From the NCBI RefSeq assembly GCF_947496985.1, contig NZ_CANMEZ010000006.1:245108-309107 (forward strand): 64,000 nucleotides of DNA, given 5' to 3'. The stretch is from an uncultured Kordia sp. Its GTDB lineage: Bacteria; Bacteroidota; Bacteroidia; Flavobacteriales; Flavobacteriaceae. Shown piece after piece: positions 51,612 to 61,271 of this stretch; position 1 is the first letter of the stretch, and every line of letters begins with the position of its first letter. The notes under the pieces are model-generated. The model was not told the origin of the DNA. It did not search any database and worked only from the letters and a program-made list of their open reading frames with translations. A program made the position numbers and the translations under genes.

Positions 51612-53633
51612 ATGAGCAAACCTTTTGATCGCGTTATTACCATTATGTTTGAGAATCAGTACCGAAGTTATGTGATTCAAAACCCTTTTCTTAAAAAATT
51701 AGCTGCTGCTGGAGCAGATATGACAAACTATTTTGGTGCTTTTCACCCATCACAAACAAATTACTTAGCGTCATTTGCAGGTGAAATTTGCGGAATTACG
51801 AATGATACGCCGCCTGCTGCTCCATTGATGCAAGAAACCCTAGTAGATATTTTAGAAGCTAAAAATGTAAGTTGGAAAGCTTATATGGAAGCTTATCCGA
51901 ATGAATCTTGGAATCCGAAATGGGCAAATGCTACGTATCCTGAAAATGAACAGCCTATTACACAATATCCGCCTGCTAATGCAAAAGAACTTTCTAGATA
52001 TTACCGAAAACACAATGCTTTTGCTTCTTTTCACAATGTTCAAAAAGATGAAAACAGATGGAAAAAAATTGTAAGTGATGTTGAGTTTTGGCAAGATGTT
52101 GCTAGTGATACTTTGCCTGAATATAGTTGGTTTACACCAGATATTTGGAATGATGGACACTACTTGTATAATACACATATTGATACCAATCCACGTACAC
52201 AATTAGTTCCACAACTATCAGCTTGGTTAGAACATGTTTTCTTAGGAAACATTGAAACTTCTAATATTCAAGGAGGCGCTGCTACAGAACTTGATAACAT
52301 AGGTTTGAATTTAGATATTGATTTACTATTAACTGATCCGCAAAAAGCTTGGGAACAATCAAATGTTCGAAAAGGAACTTTATTGGTTGTAACCTTTGAT
52401 GAAGCAGATTACGATGCAGATGGTTACGACACTAATTATGATGGTCCAAACCAAATATACACCGTACTTTTAGGTGATATGATTCAACCAGGAACTGTCA
52501 TTGACACACCTTACAATCATTACAATTTAATTAGAACAGTACAAGAAAACTTCCAATTAAATTCTCTAAAAAAGAATGATTACGGAGCCAATTGGTTTCG
52601 ATTTCTCTGGAATGAATCATTTGCTTGGAATTTGCCAATTGATTCTAAAATAAGCGTTGGAAACGCCTTGGCAGTGACAAATGGTGCCGAAGGAACACAT
52701 ATGGTATTCTCTAATACTGATGGACAATTATATGATAGTCTTTTGACAACATCAGATTGGAGCCAGCCTAATAAATTGGACATCATTACGCAAGGAAAAA
52801 TTGTTGTAGCTTCAATTGGAAACAAAACGCTATTAGTTAGTACAGGCGCTGATGGAATGTTAATGCAAACTATGTATGACTCAACAATTAAGAAATGGTC
52901 CGCAACAATATCTTTACAACAAAAAACAACAGGAAGTATAGCCTTAACTACCTATTTTGACATGGCAACTTCTGAAAACAAATTGATGTTATGTTGGGTA
53001 ACAAAAGATGGGTTTATTCAATCTATGGAAGGAAATGCGAATGGTTTTTCTGGGAATGTGGTAGCTGTAAATCAATTAACGGATGGCGACATGACGTTAA
53101 GCCAATTAGGCGCAACGCTATTCTTAGTATATAAAGAAAGAAATACTCGTAAAATGCGCATTACTTCGTATAATACAGGGCCATTTAATGCTTTTGAAGC
53201 TCATGATTTTCAAGGAAATCCTGCTCCTCAAAACAATACAACTTTACACAAATGGTCAGTTACTGATTTCTCTGTTGGACATTTTTCAAAAAAGATGGCT
53301 GCGTTGGCAGATGAATATCAAAACCTTGGTCATATGGCATTGGCAACCGCATCAGGTGAAATGCATTTAGTACATAGAGGCGGTTATCAAGATTTACCAA
53401 ATGTATATACTGAAGTTTTTGGACTGACAGGAATTTACGCCGCTGAAAGTCAATTAAGCAATGGTTATGGTACATTAGATCAAGCTGGTTGGACTCAAGA
53501 GCAAGAAATGACCAATGTTGCAATTAATGTAAAAAGCCCTATTGCAATGTCTTCTGACGAAAAAACATTGACACTAGTTTGGGCAGATGCCAATACAAAT
53601 ACGATTCAGTACAAACAAGGAAAGTATTCATAA
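51612..53633 (+). CDS. Phosphoesterase-family protein with C-terminal repeat domain
   Basis: A 673-residue protein. The first ~330 residues resemble the phosphoesterase (PF04185; phospholipase C/acid phosphatase-like) fold: VITIMFENQYRSYVIQNPFL, HPSQTNYLASFAGE, SWFTPDIWNDGHYL and LVVTFDEADYDADGYDT, which holds the metal-binding Asp/Glu residues. The rest is repeats of ~50 residues with GxxLLVSTGADGMLMQ-like strands, likely a beta-propeller or carbohydrate/lectin-like part (as in fucolectin-type repeats). No signal peptide is visible, odd for this family. Substrate unknown. Confidence 0.7.
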   Translation: MSKPFDRVITIMFENQYRSYVIQNPFLKKLAAAGADMTNYFGAFHPSQTNYLASFAGEICGITNDTPPAAPLMQETLVDILEAKNVSWKAYMEAYPNESWNPKWANATYPENEQPITQYPPANAKELSRYYRKHNAFASFHNVQKDENRWKKIVSDVEFWQDVASDTLPEYSWFTPDIWNDGHYLYNTHIDTNPRTQLVPQLSAWLEHVFLGNIETSNIQGGAATELDNIGLNLDIDLLLTDPQKAWEQSNVRKGTLLVVTFDEADYDADGYDTNYDGPNQIYTVLLGDMIQPGTVIDTPYNHYNLIRTVQENFQLNSLKKNDYGANWFRFLWNESFAWNLPIDSKISVGNALAVTNGAEGTHMVFSNTDGQLYDSLLTTSDWSQPNKLDIITQGKIVVASIGNKTLLVSTGADGMLMQTMYDSTIKKWSATISLQQKTTGSIALTTYFDMATSENKLMLCWVTKDGFIQSMEGNANGFSGNVVAVNQLTDGDMTLSQLGATLFLVYKERNTRKMRITSYNTGPFNAFEAHDFQGNPAPQNNTTLHKWSVTDFSVGHFSKKMAALADEYQNLGHMALATASGEMHLVHRGGYQDLPNVYTEVFGLTGIYAAESQLSNGYGTLDQAGWTQEQEMTNVAINVKSPIAMSSDEKTLTLVWADANTNTIQYKQGKYS

Positions 53634-53655
53634 AAACAATTCCTAAATTATTGTA

Positions 53656-53687
53656 AAGACTTGATTTGTTAATTCAAATCAAGTCTT
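53656..53687. terminator. Bidirectional terminator overlapping a stop codon
   Basis: AAGACTTGATTTG and CAAATCAAGTCTT form a perfect 13-bp stem between the phosphoesterase gene and the converging T9SS gene, whose TGA (53679-53681) lies in the stem. Confidence 0.75.
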
Positions 53688-54581
53688 AATTATTTTCTTC
53701 GTCAATGTACCTTTAGCCGTTTTTATCTTTAAAAAATACATGCCTTTTGTCTTTATTTTTGAAATATCAAGTTCTAGTTGTGCTGTTTTTATATTTTGAA
53801 ATAGTACTCGCTTTCCATTTACAGAAGTTAAAGTCAGTGTCCCTTTTATCGCATGTGGAAAATCAATAAACAATTGATCTCTTACAGGGTTTGGAAATAC
53901 TTTAATGTTTTCTAAAAACTTTTTCTCTATGGAAAGACGTTGAAGTGCTCTAATATTATCTATTTGTAAAGAGCCTGTAACAATTTCACCATCATAACTT
54001 ACAGCCTGATTATGAACAATTCGTAATTCAGACAAGCTAGCAAATGTATTTTCAAAAATTGATTGATACGGGTCATTATTGGCATCATAATCTCCCATAT
54101 CTAGTATTTGAAAATTACCATAAGTTCCTCCTATATTGCCCGATTCTGAGTATGACAAAGCTGTCATTTGTGTCCAATCTGTAAGAGCAGGAACCATCAC
54201 AGGCTCTATCATTACTAGTTTTACATTATTTGCTCCTATAACTCCGAATCTAATATGCAATGGAAAATTATTATCATTTTTCACAGAAAAACTAAATCCT
54301 AATCCCCATACACTAGACATATAATTAATGTTTTCATCAAGATTCATTTTAAGAGCCATTTCTCCTAAAGCTGTATTTGTCCCGTCACAACTTTTTTGAA
54401 AGTATTGATCGTCTAAATTAGCAGTAGCCGTATCTGTATGCATTACATACGTTAAAAGCGTCGTTGAATCATCTGTATTTGTCCATTGACATGAAGTGTT
54501 ATTTTCAAAATCACATACAACTTGTGCGTATATCCATATTGGAAAGTAAAATAATGTAATAAAAAGTAATTGTTTTTTCAT
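53679..54581 (-). CDS. T9SS type A sorting-domain protein
   Basis: A 300-residue secreted protein. N-terminal Sec signal (LLFITLFYFPIWIYAQ), a middle jelly-roll-like domain (about 25-215), and at the C terminus the type IX secretion sorting domain: VFPNPVRDQLFIDF, TLTLTSVNGKRVLFQ, LDISKIKTKGMYFLKIKT, TLTKKIIKT. The cargo is carried across the outer membrane by the gliding-associated T9SS and usually attached to the surface. ATG 54581 is preferred over 54611 since the signal starts there. The function of the middle domain is unknown. Confidence 0.85.
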   Translation of the reverse strand: MKKQLLFITLFYFPIWIYAQVVCDFENNTSCQWTNTDDSTTLLTYVMHTDTATANLDDQYFQKSCDGTNTALGEMALKMNLDENINYMSSVWGLGFSFSVKNDNNFPLHIRFGVIGANNVKLVMIEPVMVPALTDWTQMTALSYSESGNIGGTYGNFQILDMGDYDANNDPYQSIFENTFASLSELRIVHNQAVSYDGEIVTGSLQIDNIRALQRLSIEKKFLENIKVFPNPVRDQLFIDFPHAIKGTLTLTSVNGKRVLFQNIKTAQLELDISKIKTKGMYFLKIKTAKGTLTKKIIKT

Positions 54582-54978
54582 AATGCATTTTTTGATTAGT
54601 AATACACTCAAATGTAATTGTTTAGCTGTAAAACAAGATTGTATTTTACGCCAACTTATTCCAAATTAATAAATTTGAATAAAAAATAAGGGCTGTTACT
54701 TCTCAAAACTTGTTGGATTGCTAATAAATGGTTGATGAACATATCTACTAAGAATTATTATAATCACATACAACAACATTTCTTTCCTTAATTACGGAAA
54801 ACCACATTTAAAATAATAATCTTTACATTACATTTGGGAAATAAAATCAATGAAAATATAGAAAATAGCTTCTATTTTTTTTTAGAAACGACTTGTACTG
54901 CAAAGACTTAGACATTACTTCATATTACACATAGCCCAATTTCTACATCATTTCAGACTGTTAAAAGTATATCATATA
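54582..54978. other. Intergenic spacer between divergent genes
   Basis: 397 bases, no ORF of note. TACATTTG at 54831-54838 is a possible -7 box for the lipoprotein gene but lacks a -33 TTTG. A weak AAAATAG/CTATTTT hairpin with a T-run lies near 54858-54880. Confidence 0.4.
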
Positions 54979-56520
54979 ATGAAAGAAAAAAACTATTTTA
55001 AACACTTACTAGTCATTATTGGAGTGTCTATAATCTCTATAGCTTGCCAGCAAGACGACTTTCAAAATTTTCAAGATTATGAGAAAGAAACAACAGCTGT
55101 TGTGCTTCCAGAACTTCGTGCATCTGTCTTAAAAGGAGATTCTATTTTTAAAACAAATATGTCACTTAAAAATGCTGTGAAAAAATTTACAACGACTTCT
55201 AATTTTTTACAAAGAACAGTGCTATCACACACATATAATTTTAGTATTGATACTACCTATGTACAAAAACTAGTAACTGATACCTATCAAAGTTATACTT
55301 TTAAAGTAAAACGTACCGAAGTTACTGTTGGAGTCCTTGAAAACTATGTATATACTATTTTTAATGATGGAACTTTTAAGCAATATCTTATTGCATATCC
55401 ATTACAGAGTCCAGATGAAAGAACAATGTATGATTTTAGAAATGCCTCTATACAAGAAATTCATGATGCTACATTGATCCAAAGAGAAAGTGGTTGCGCA
55501 TCTATTGTTGCGTACGAAGAACCTATATGTATAAATTATGATTGTAGTATAGGAGGGGGAGACGGCTCACACTCACCAGGAGAAGCGTGCGACAATGGAG
55601 AATTTTCCGCTGTAACAATCTGTACAGGTGGCGGATGGATAGATCAAGGATGTGGCGACAATACAAATGGAGGAACAAACTACAATCCTATTGATTATGA
55701 CCCAAACAATACAACTACTGGCGGAAACACCAACACTTCTGGAAATACAAATACCAACAATGATTCAACAAATAACAATAATAATTCACAAACAAATGAT
55801 ACGCAAACTGAAGAAACAGGAATCATTACTCCCGAAGATGCTGTAAGTATTATTCCATTTAATTTTGAAGCACAAAATGAAGATCCTTGTGGTAAAATTA
55901 ATGAATTACTAAACGATCCTGATATAAAAGCTAAAATTCAGAACTTAAAATTACCTGCTACTTTAAACCTTAATTATGAAAAAGGATTTGACCTTAAAGA
56001 TGATGGAAGCGGCTTGCAGCTTACACCAAACAATGGAACTCCAGGAAATACACATATTAGAGTACGAATAGACCCCGAAAACGGTAGTACTACAGGTTTT
56101 ATACATTCACATTTTAATGGAGTTGACATGACACCTTTATTTACGATTGAAGATATAAAAACGTTTAATGGTATTTACCAATGGCGGACATATAGAGGAA
56201 AGCCCGTAAAAGATTTAACAGCTGTTGTGGTTTCGCAAGGTGGAGTATATGCCGTTGTTATTAAAGATTATACTAAATTTGCAATTGAAGGAAGGAAATT
56301 ACATACAGAGGAATTTATAGCAAAAAGTGAAAAATATTATGAAGACTATCCTGAAGATACTAATTTAATGCAGCATACTGTTACGATTGAAAATCTAGTT
56401 ATTAAAAAACTTGATACATATGGTGTTGCCCTATATAAAGCTAATGCTGACTTATCAGGTTGGAATGAGCTTACAGTAAATGCACAAACCAACGAAACTG
56501 TATCAACTCCTTGTAATTAA
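54979..56520 (+). CDS. Large lipoprotein with Asn-rich linker and JAMM-like HxH...D domain
   Basis: A 513-residue lipoprotein (VIIGVSIISIAC, Cys near residue 23). The N-terminal ~200 residues form a beta-rich domain ending in a Cys-rich patch (GCASIVAYEEPICINYDC, GGGWIDQGCGDN). Residues ~225-270 are a Thr/Asn/Gly linker of low complexity. The C-terminal domain contains TGFIHSHFNGVDMTPLFTIED, with His376-x-His378 and Thr389-x-x-Asp392, like the zinc site of JAMM/Mov34 isopeptidases. It is a possible peptidase or toxin-like domain, unverified. Two DUF6705-like genes follow at 12 and 7 bases, a likely operon. Confidence 0.65.
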   Translation: MKEKNYFKHLLVIIGVSIISIACQQDDFQNFQDYEKETTAVVLPELRASVLKGDSIFKTNMSLKNAVKKFTTTSNFLQRTVLSHTYNFSIDTTYVQKLVTDTYQSYTFKVKRTEVTVGVLENYVYTIFNDGTFKQYLIAYPLQSPDERTMYDFRNASIQEIHDATLIQRESGCASIVAYEEPICINYDCSIGGGDGSHSPGEACDNGEFSAVTICTGGGWIDQGCGDNTNGGTNYNPIDYDPNNTTTGGNTNTSGNTNTNNDSTNNNNNSQTNDTQTEETGIITPEDAVSIIPFNFEAQNEDPCGKINELLNDPDIKAKIQNLKLPATLNLNYEKGFDLKDDGSGLQLTPNNGTPGNTHIRVRIDPENGSTTGFIHSHFNGVDMTPLFTIEDIKTFNGIYQWRTYRGKPVKDLTAVVVSQGGVYAVVIKDYTKFAIEGRKLHTEEFIAKSEKYYEDYPEDTNLMQHTVTIENLVIKKLDTYGVALYKANADLSGWNELTVNAQTNETVSTPCN

Positions 56521-56532
56521 AAAATAAAAAAC

Positions 56533-57093
56533 ATGAAAAATATATTTTATAGCATCGTCATAGTAATTTGTACGTTCAGTTGTACTGCACAAACAGTAGT
56601 TCCGTTATCAATACCTTCATCAGATATTCCTGAAACAAACTATTACAGAAAAGATTTGAACAATGTATTGGATAAATATGTAGGTACGTGGACCTATACC
56701 AACGGAAATACGTCTTTCACCGTTGTGTTGATAAAAAGATTAAAAGTAAAAATCACTGATTATTACACAGACCAAATAACAGGTTGGTATAAATATGTAG
56801 AAAATGGTGTGATAAAAGTAAATACCCTGCCCATGAATCATAACAAACATTTGATATTTGGTTCTAAATTAAGTACTGATGGAAATAGAATTCTACTATT
56901 CTTTAATGATCCTGCACGACCTAAGATGTCCGTGCGATTACGAATGAATTATACAGTTAATTCAGCGTTAGGTACACAACCGGAACTAAGTTGGAAATTA
57001 ACCCACACTGGAACTAGTTTTATCTTAGAAGGACAACCTGAACCACTAACAGATTTTAGAGTGCCTACAAGTGTAACCTTAATAAAACAGTAG
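56533..57093 (+). CDS. DUF6705-like secreted/lipoprotein, copy 1
   Basis: A 186-residue exported protein. The signal peptide ends FSCTAQ (lipobox-like), then YYRKDLNNVLDKYVGTWTYTNGNTSFTV, typical of the DUF6705-like flavobacterial family. The fold appears to be a lipocalin-like or beta-barrel small domain (GTWTYTNGNTSF is the usual lipocalin-type opening). It is nearly identical in plan to the gene 7 bases downstream (57101-57661); they share most residues and arose by tandem duplication. Downstream of the JAMM-motif lipoprotein by 12 bases; probable operon. Function unknown. Confidence 0.8.
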   Translation: MKNIFYSIVIVICTFSCTAQTVVPLSIPSSDIPETNYYRKDLNNVLDKYVGTWTYTNGNTSFTVVLIKRLKVKITDYYTDQITGWYKYVENGVIKVNTLPMNHNKHLIFGSKLSTDGNRILLFFNDPARPKMSVRLRMNYTVNSALGTQPELSWKLTHTGTSFILEGQPEPLTDFRVPTSVTLIKQ

Positions 57094-57100
57094 CTAAAAC

Positions 57101-57661
57101 ATGAAAAATGCATGGTATTGTATTATTTTAATAATCTCTACGTTCAGTTGTACTGCACAAACAGTTGTTCCATTATCAACACCTTCATTAGATACTCCAA
57201 AAACAAATTATTATAGAAAAGATTTGAATAATGTGCTAGATAAGTATGTAGGTACATGGACCTACACCAATGGAAATACGTCTTTTACTATTGTGTTGAT
57301 AAAAAGATTAAAAGTAAAAATCACTGATTATTACACCGATGAAATAACAGGTTGGTACAAATATGTAGAAAATGGTGTTGTAAAAGTCAATACCCTGCCC
57401 ATGACTCACAATAAATATTTAATACATGGTGCTAATGTAAGTGAAGACGGAAACCTCATTTTATTACACTTTAATGATCCTGCAAGACCTAAGATGTCCG
57501 TGCGATTACGAATGAATTATACAGCTAATTCAGCGTTAGATACACAACCGCAACTAAGTTGGAAATTAACCCACACAGGAACCAGTTTTATCTTAGAAGG
57601 ACAACCTGAACCATTAACAGATTTTAGAGTACCTACAAATGTAACCTTAATAAGACAGTAG
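57101..57661 (+). CDS. DUF6705-like secreted/lipoprotein, copy 2
   Basis: A 186-residue paralogue of the preceding gene, same length and same signal (STFSCTAQTVVPLSTP). Differences cluster around residues 110-125 (THNKYLIHGANVSEDGNLIL versus NHNKHLIFGSKLSTDGNRIL), where variation between copies suggests a ligand or partner surface. The offset between copies is 568 bp. The rest, including MSVRLRMNYT and LSWKLTHTGTSFILEG, is conserved. It completes the three-gene cluster with the JAMM-motif lipoprotein. Confidence 0.8.
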   Translation: MKNAWYCIILIISTFSCTAQTVVPLSTPSLDTPKTNYYRKDLNNVLDKYVGTWTYTNGNTSFTIVLIKRLKVKITDYYTDEITGWYKYVENGVVKVNTLPMTHNKYLIHGANVSEDGNLILLHFNDPARPKMSVRLRMNYTANSALDTQPQLSWKLTHTGTSFILEGQPEPLTDFRVPTNVTLIRQ

Positions 57662-57755
57662 CTAGGTTTATAATATCACCAAAACATTTTTCTTTAATTA
57701 CTTAATAATTTGTTTTAGAAAATAAAAATGGTAGTTTTCGCGCTGAAATACTAGT

Positions 57756-58337
57756 ATGTCAAATCATCGTCACTTTATCATTCATAAGCCTTTCGGATAT
57801 CTTTCGCAATTTGTAAACAATCAAAGCAAACGAAAGAACAAGAAGCTTTTAGGAGAATTATATGATTTTCCTGAAAACACAATGGCAATTGGCCGTTTAG
57901 ACGAAACTTCTGAAGGTTTATTATTTCTAACAACTGACGGAATGGTGAGTGAACAAGTTCGTAGTAAAAAAGTAGAAAAAGAATACTATGTACAAGTAGA
58001 TGGAATGATCACACAAGAAGCCATTGAACAATTAAAAGCTGGTGTCGAAATTGGTATTCATGGTAAAAAATACCAAACCTTACCATGTGAGGCTTTTATT
58101 CTAAATCCTGCTCCAGTTTTTAAAGCTAGAACAAAAAAACTTCGTGATGAGCGACATGGTCCTACAAGTTGGCTATCAATTACAATTAGTGAAGGGAAAT
58201 TTCGTCAAGTTCGAAAAATGACTGCAAAAGTTGGGTTTCCAACTTTGCGTTTACTTCGCATTCGCATTGGAACTATATTACTAAACGATTTACTTTCAGG
58301 AGAAATCATAGAAGTTGATTCTTTTGATGTTTCATGA
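57756..58337 (+). CDS. RsuA/RluE-family 23S rRNA pseudouridine synthase
   Basis: A 193-residue single-domain pseudouridine synthase without an S4 domain, like RluE (U2457 in E. coli). The catalytic Asp is in AIGRLDETSEGLLFLTTDG near residue 50. The KEYYVQVDG and GKFRQVRKMTAKVGFPTLRLLRIRIGT motifs are present. It converts a 23S rRNA uridine to pseudouridine. The exact target is not certain. Single gene. Confidence 0.9.
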   Translation: MSNHRHFIIHKPFGYLSQFVNNQSKRKNKKLLGELYDFPENTMAIGRLDETSEGLLFLTTDGMVSEQVRSKKVEKEYYVQVDGMITQEAIEQLKAGVEIGIHGKKYQTLPCEAFILNPAPVFKARTKKLRDERHGPTSWLSITISEGKFRQVRKMTAKVGFPTLRLLRIRIGTILLNDLLSGEIIEVDSFDVS

Positions 58338-58434
58338 GAATCTTAAACATCAAACATTTAATCTCTTTTAGGAAAGATCACACCTATTTAAAAGTGCTTC
58401 CACATATATTTATTGTTGTTAATTTTATAAGTTT

Positions 58435-58560
58435 TTAATCCGTAGTAAGATGCATTTCTTCTGTAGGAAATCCTATTTGATCTATATTTACATCCTCAAC
58501 GATCATATCAAAGCAAATCGATAGCTGCGTTATTTTTAACACCTCATATTTCGTGTTTTG
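58435..58560 (-). pseudogene. Possible C-terminal relic of an unknown protein
   Basis: On the minus strand a frame is open for ~41 codons and reads TKYEVLKITQLSICFDMI, then VEDVNIDQIGFPTEEMHLTTD and a stop. The composition is protein-like, but there is no good start and no family I recognise. It could be the 3' remnant of a lost gene or chance. Confidence 0.35.
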
Positions 58561-58634
58561 TTAAAAATCTACTCCAATACAACTCATATTTTTAAAATTA
58601 TGTAACTTTCAGTCACTTAATCAATCAACCACAT

Positions 58635-59897
58635 ATGAAAAGATTACTACAATTTCTAGTAATTATGTTTCCGCTTGCCATTTTGTGTCAACCAAACACA
58701 GAAGTATATCTATTCGATTTAAACGTTATAGGCAACCAACTTAACATCTCTAATGGAAAAAATATTTCCAACAATGAAGGTTACGACAATCAACCTTCAT
58801 TTCAATACGAAAACACAATTCTATTCGCGTCCACACGAAACGGACAAACAGATGTACTTTCGTATTCCACAAATGATGGGACAAAAAAATGGTTGACCAA
58901 TACCAAACAAGGAAGTGAATATTCGCCAACAAGCATTCCAAACACAAAAGACTTTTCCGCCATTCGACTTGACACTACAGAATTGCAACATTTATATCGT
59001 TACCGAAAAGGAAAAAGCAACGTGTTATGCAAAGATTTAAAAATTGGATATCATATATGGAATTCCAAAAACATATTGGTTTCTTTTGTGTTAGATGAAC
59101 CACATAAATTGATCGTTTCTGATCTTAAAAAAGACATGAATATTTTGATTGATACAACTATTGGCAGATCTTTACACAACATTCCAAACACAAACCTGGT
59201 CAGTTATATCAAAAAGAAAAAATATAGTTGGGAAATCCGTTCGCTAGATACACGAAGTCTTGAAACAAAAAGAATTACGAATACTGTTTCGAATGTAGAG
59301 GATATGTGTTGGTTGGCGGATGGCTCTATATTGATGGGAAAAGGAAAAGCTTTATACCGATTTGATCCTAAAAAAGATACGGAATGGAAAATCATAAAAT
59401 TATTTGACACCGAAAAATTTGATCATATTACTCGAATTGCAGTAAACAAAGTGAATAACAAAATTGCTATTGTTGCCGAACCTGAAATAGCATTAGCACC
59501 AAAACTTGAAAACATTCGTTGGATTGCTGGAAACTGGAAAGGTGAAGCTTTTGGCGGTATTACAGAAGAAAATTGGAGCGAACCATCTGGTGGTTCTATG
59601 ATGGCTACTTTCAAATTGATCGTAAATGGAAAAGTCAATTTTTATGAAATTGAAACCATCTCTGAAGTAAACAATAGTTTACTTTTACGTCTAAAACACT
59701 TCGGCAACGATTTAAAAGGTTGGGAAACCAAAGATGAAACTGTCGATTTCCCTCTAATTAAAGTGACTAAAAACAAAGCTATTTTTGAAGGAATGATTTT
59801 TGAATCTATCGACGAAAACAATATGGTTGTATATGTTGCTATTGGACAAAAAGATGGTACAACCTCCATTATTCCATTCAATTACACAAAAAAATAA
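58635..59897 (+). CDS. Secreted TolB-like propeller protein with C-terminal DUF6265
   Basis: A 420-residue exported protein (signal FLVIMFPLAILC, then QPNTEVY). The first ~280 residues are WD40/TolB-like repeats (NQPSFQYENTILFASTRNGQ, SGSEYSPTSIPN-type strands). The last ~125 residues form DUF6265 (LENIRWIAGNWKGEAFGG, ENWSEPSGGSMMATFKL), a small beta-barrel domain in flavobacteria. It acts outside the cytoplasm and probably senses or binds something; not known. It begins a run of co-directional genes reaching 62.6 kb with small gaps (30, 6 and 2 bases). Confidence 0.8.
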   Translation: MKRLLQFLVIMFPLAILCQPNTEVYLFDLNVIGNQLNISNGKNISNNEGYDNQPSFQYENTILFASTRNGQTDVLSYSTNDGTKKWLTNTKQGSEYSPTSIPNTKDFSAIRLDTTELQHLYRYRKGKSNVLCKDLKIGYHIWNSKNILVSFVLDEPHKLIVSDLKKDMNILIDTTIGRSLHNIPNTNLVSYIKKKKYSWEIRSLDTRSLETKRITNTVSNVEDMCWLADGSILMGKGKALYRFDPKKDTEWKIIKLFDTEKFDHITRIAVNKVNNKIAIVAEPEIALAPKLENIRWIAGNWKGEAFGGITEENWSEPSGGSMMATFKLIVNGKVNFYEIETISEVNNSLLLRLKHFGNDLKGWETKDETVDFPLIKVTKNKAIFEGMIFESIDENNMVVYVAIGQKDGTTSIIPFNYTKK

Positions 59898-59927
59898 ATA
59901 ACAAAACTCACCTCATACCGCACTCAC

Positions 59928-61265
59928 ATGAAAAAAATAATCACCTCTATCCTACTCTTTTCTGTTGCTTTCGCGATGTCACAAACCGATTCACGTTTGT
60001 ATGATATCATAGAAGCCGTTTCGGAAGAACGCATTGAAAACGACATTCGAACATTAGCAAATTTTGGTACACGAAACACATTCAGTGATACTATTTCGGA
60101 AACACGTGGAATTGGCGCTGCACGACGTTGGATAAAAGGAGAGTTTGACAAAATTTCTGACAATTGTAACGATTGTCTAAATGTATTTTATCAAAAAGAT
60201 TTTGTGACCAAAGAAGGAAATCGTCGTGTTCCTAAAGATGCATGGGTAGTGAATGTAATTGCAATTCAAAAAGGAACAAAATATCCAAATAGATACATCA
60301 TTATGAGTGGCGATATCGATTCGCGCGCAAGTGATACAATGGACTTTACAACGGATGCTCCTGGCGCAAATGATAATGCCTCTGGAATGGCAGGAACCAT
60401 TGAAGCTGCCAGAGTTTTATCTAAATATAAATTTGAAAATAGTATTATTTATGTAGGTCTTTCTGGAGAAGAACAAGGATTGTTTGGCGGACAAGGTTTG
60501 GCTAAATATGCAAAAGATAAAGGTTGGGACATCATTGGTGTTTTAAATAATGATATGATCGGAAATATTGAAGGTGTCGATGGCGTAATTGATAATCGTT
60601 CATTTCGTATTTTCTCGGAACCAGTTCCTGCTAACGAAACAGATCGTCAACGTAGAGCGCGTCGTTTTTATGGTGGTGAAGTTGATGGAATCTCTAGACA
60701 ACTAGCTCGTTACGTACACAAAAAAGTAAAAACATATATGCCCGAAATGAATCCAATGATGATTTATCGTTTAGACAGATTTGGTCGTGGTGGACATCAC
60801 AGACCTTTTAACGATTTAGGTTTTGCAGGAATTCGAATCATGGAAGCGCACGAAAATTACAATCGACAACATCAAGATATTCGTGAAGAAAACGGAATCA
60901 AATATGGAGATGTTATTGAAGGTGTAAATTTTGCTTACGCGAAAAAACTCACGGCTGTAAACGCAATCAATTTAGCAAGTTTAGCTTGGTCTCCATTACC
61001 GCCAAAAGATGTTGAAATTGGTGGAATTGTTCAACCTAGCGCAAAATTTCGTTGGAAAAAATCTGATGATGATAACATAATTGGATACAAAATATATTGG
61101 CGTGATACAACTGCTCCACAATGGCAATATTCGCGTTTTGTAGGTAATGTTACAGAATTTACATTAAAAGGAATTGTGATTGATAATTACTATTTTGGCA
61201 TTGCAACGGTTAGTAAAAATGGACATGAAAGTTTAATATCTTTCCCTTCAAAAACATTTAGATAA
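59928..61265 (+). CDS. Secreted M28-family metallopeptidase with FnIII-like end
   Basis: A 445-residue exported protein (signal ITSILLFSVAFAMSQ). M28 zinc aminopeptidase core: MSGDIDSRA, PGANDNASG, GLSGEEQGLFG, LNNDMIGN and GHHRPFND. In the first motif the usual His of G-H-x-D-S is Asp129 (GDIDS), an unusual metal-ligand change. The C-terminal ~90 residues (from about PSAKFRWKKSDDDNIIGYKI) look like a fibronectin type III domain. It would release N-terminal amino acids from peptides outside the cell. The next gene follows after 6 bases. Confidence 0.85.
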   Translation: MKKIITSILLFSVAFAMSQTDSRLYDIIEAVSEERIENDIRTLANFGTRNTFSDTISETRGIGAARRWIKGEFDKISDNCNDCLNVFYQKDFVTKEGNRRVPKDAWVVNVIAIQKGTKYPNRYIIMSGDIDSRASDTMDFTTDAPGANDNASGMAGTIEAARVLSKYKFENSIIYVGLSGEEQGLFGGQGLAKYAKDKGWDIIGVLNNDMIGNIEGVDGVIDNRSFRIFSEPVPANETDRQRRARRFYGGEVDGISRQLARYVHKKVKTYMPEMNPMMIYRLDRFGRGGHHRPFNDLGFAGIRIMEAHENYNRQHQDIREENGIKYGDVIEGVNFAYAKKLTAVNAINLASLAWSPLPPKDVEIGGIVQPSAKFRWKKSDDDNIIGYKIYWRDTTAPQWQYSRFVGNVTEFTLKGIVIDNYYFGIATVSKNGHESLISFPSKTFR

Positions 61266-61271
61266 ATCTTG

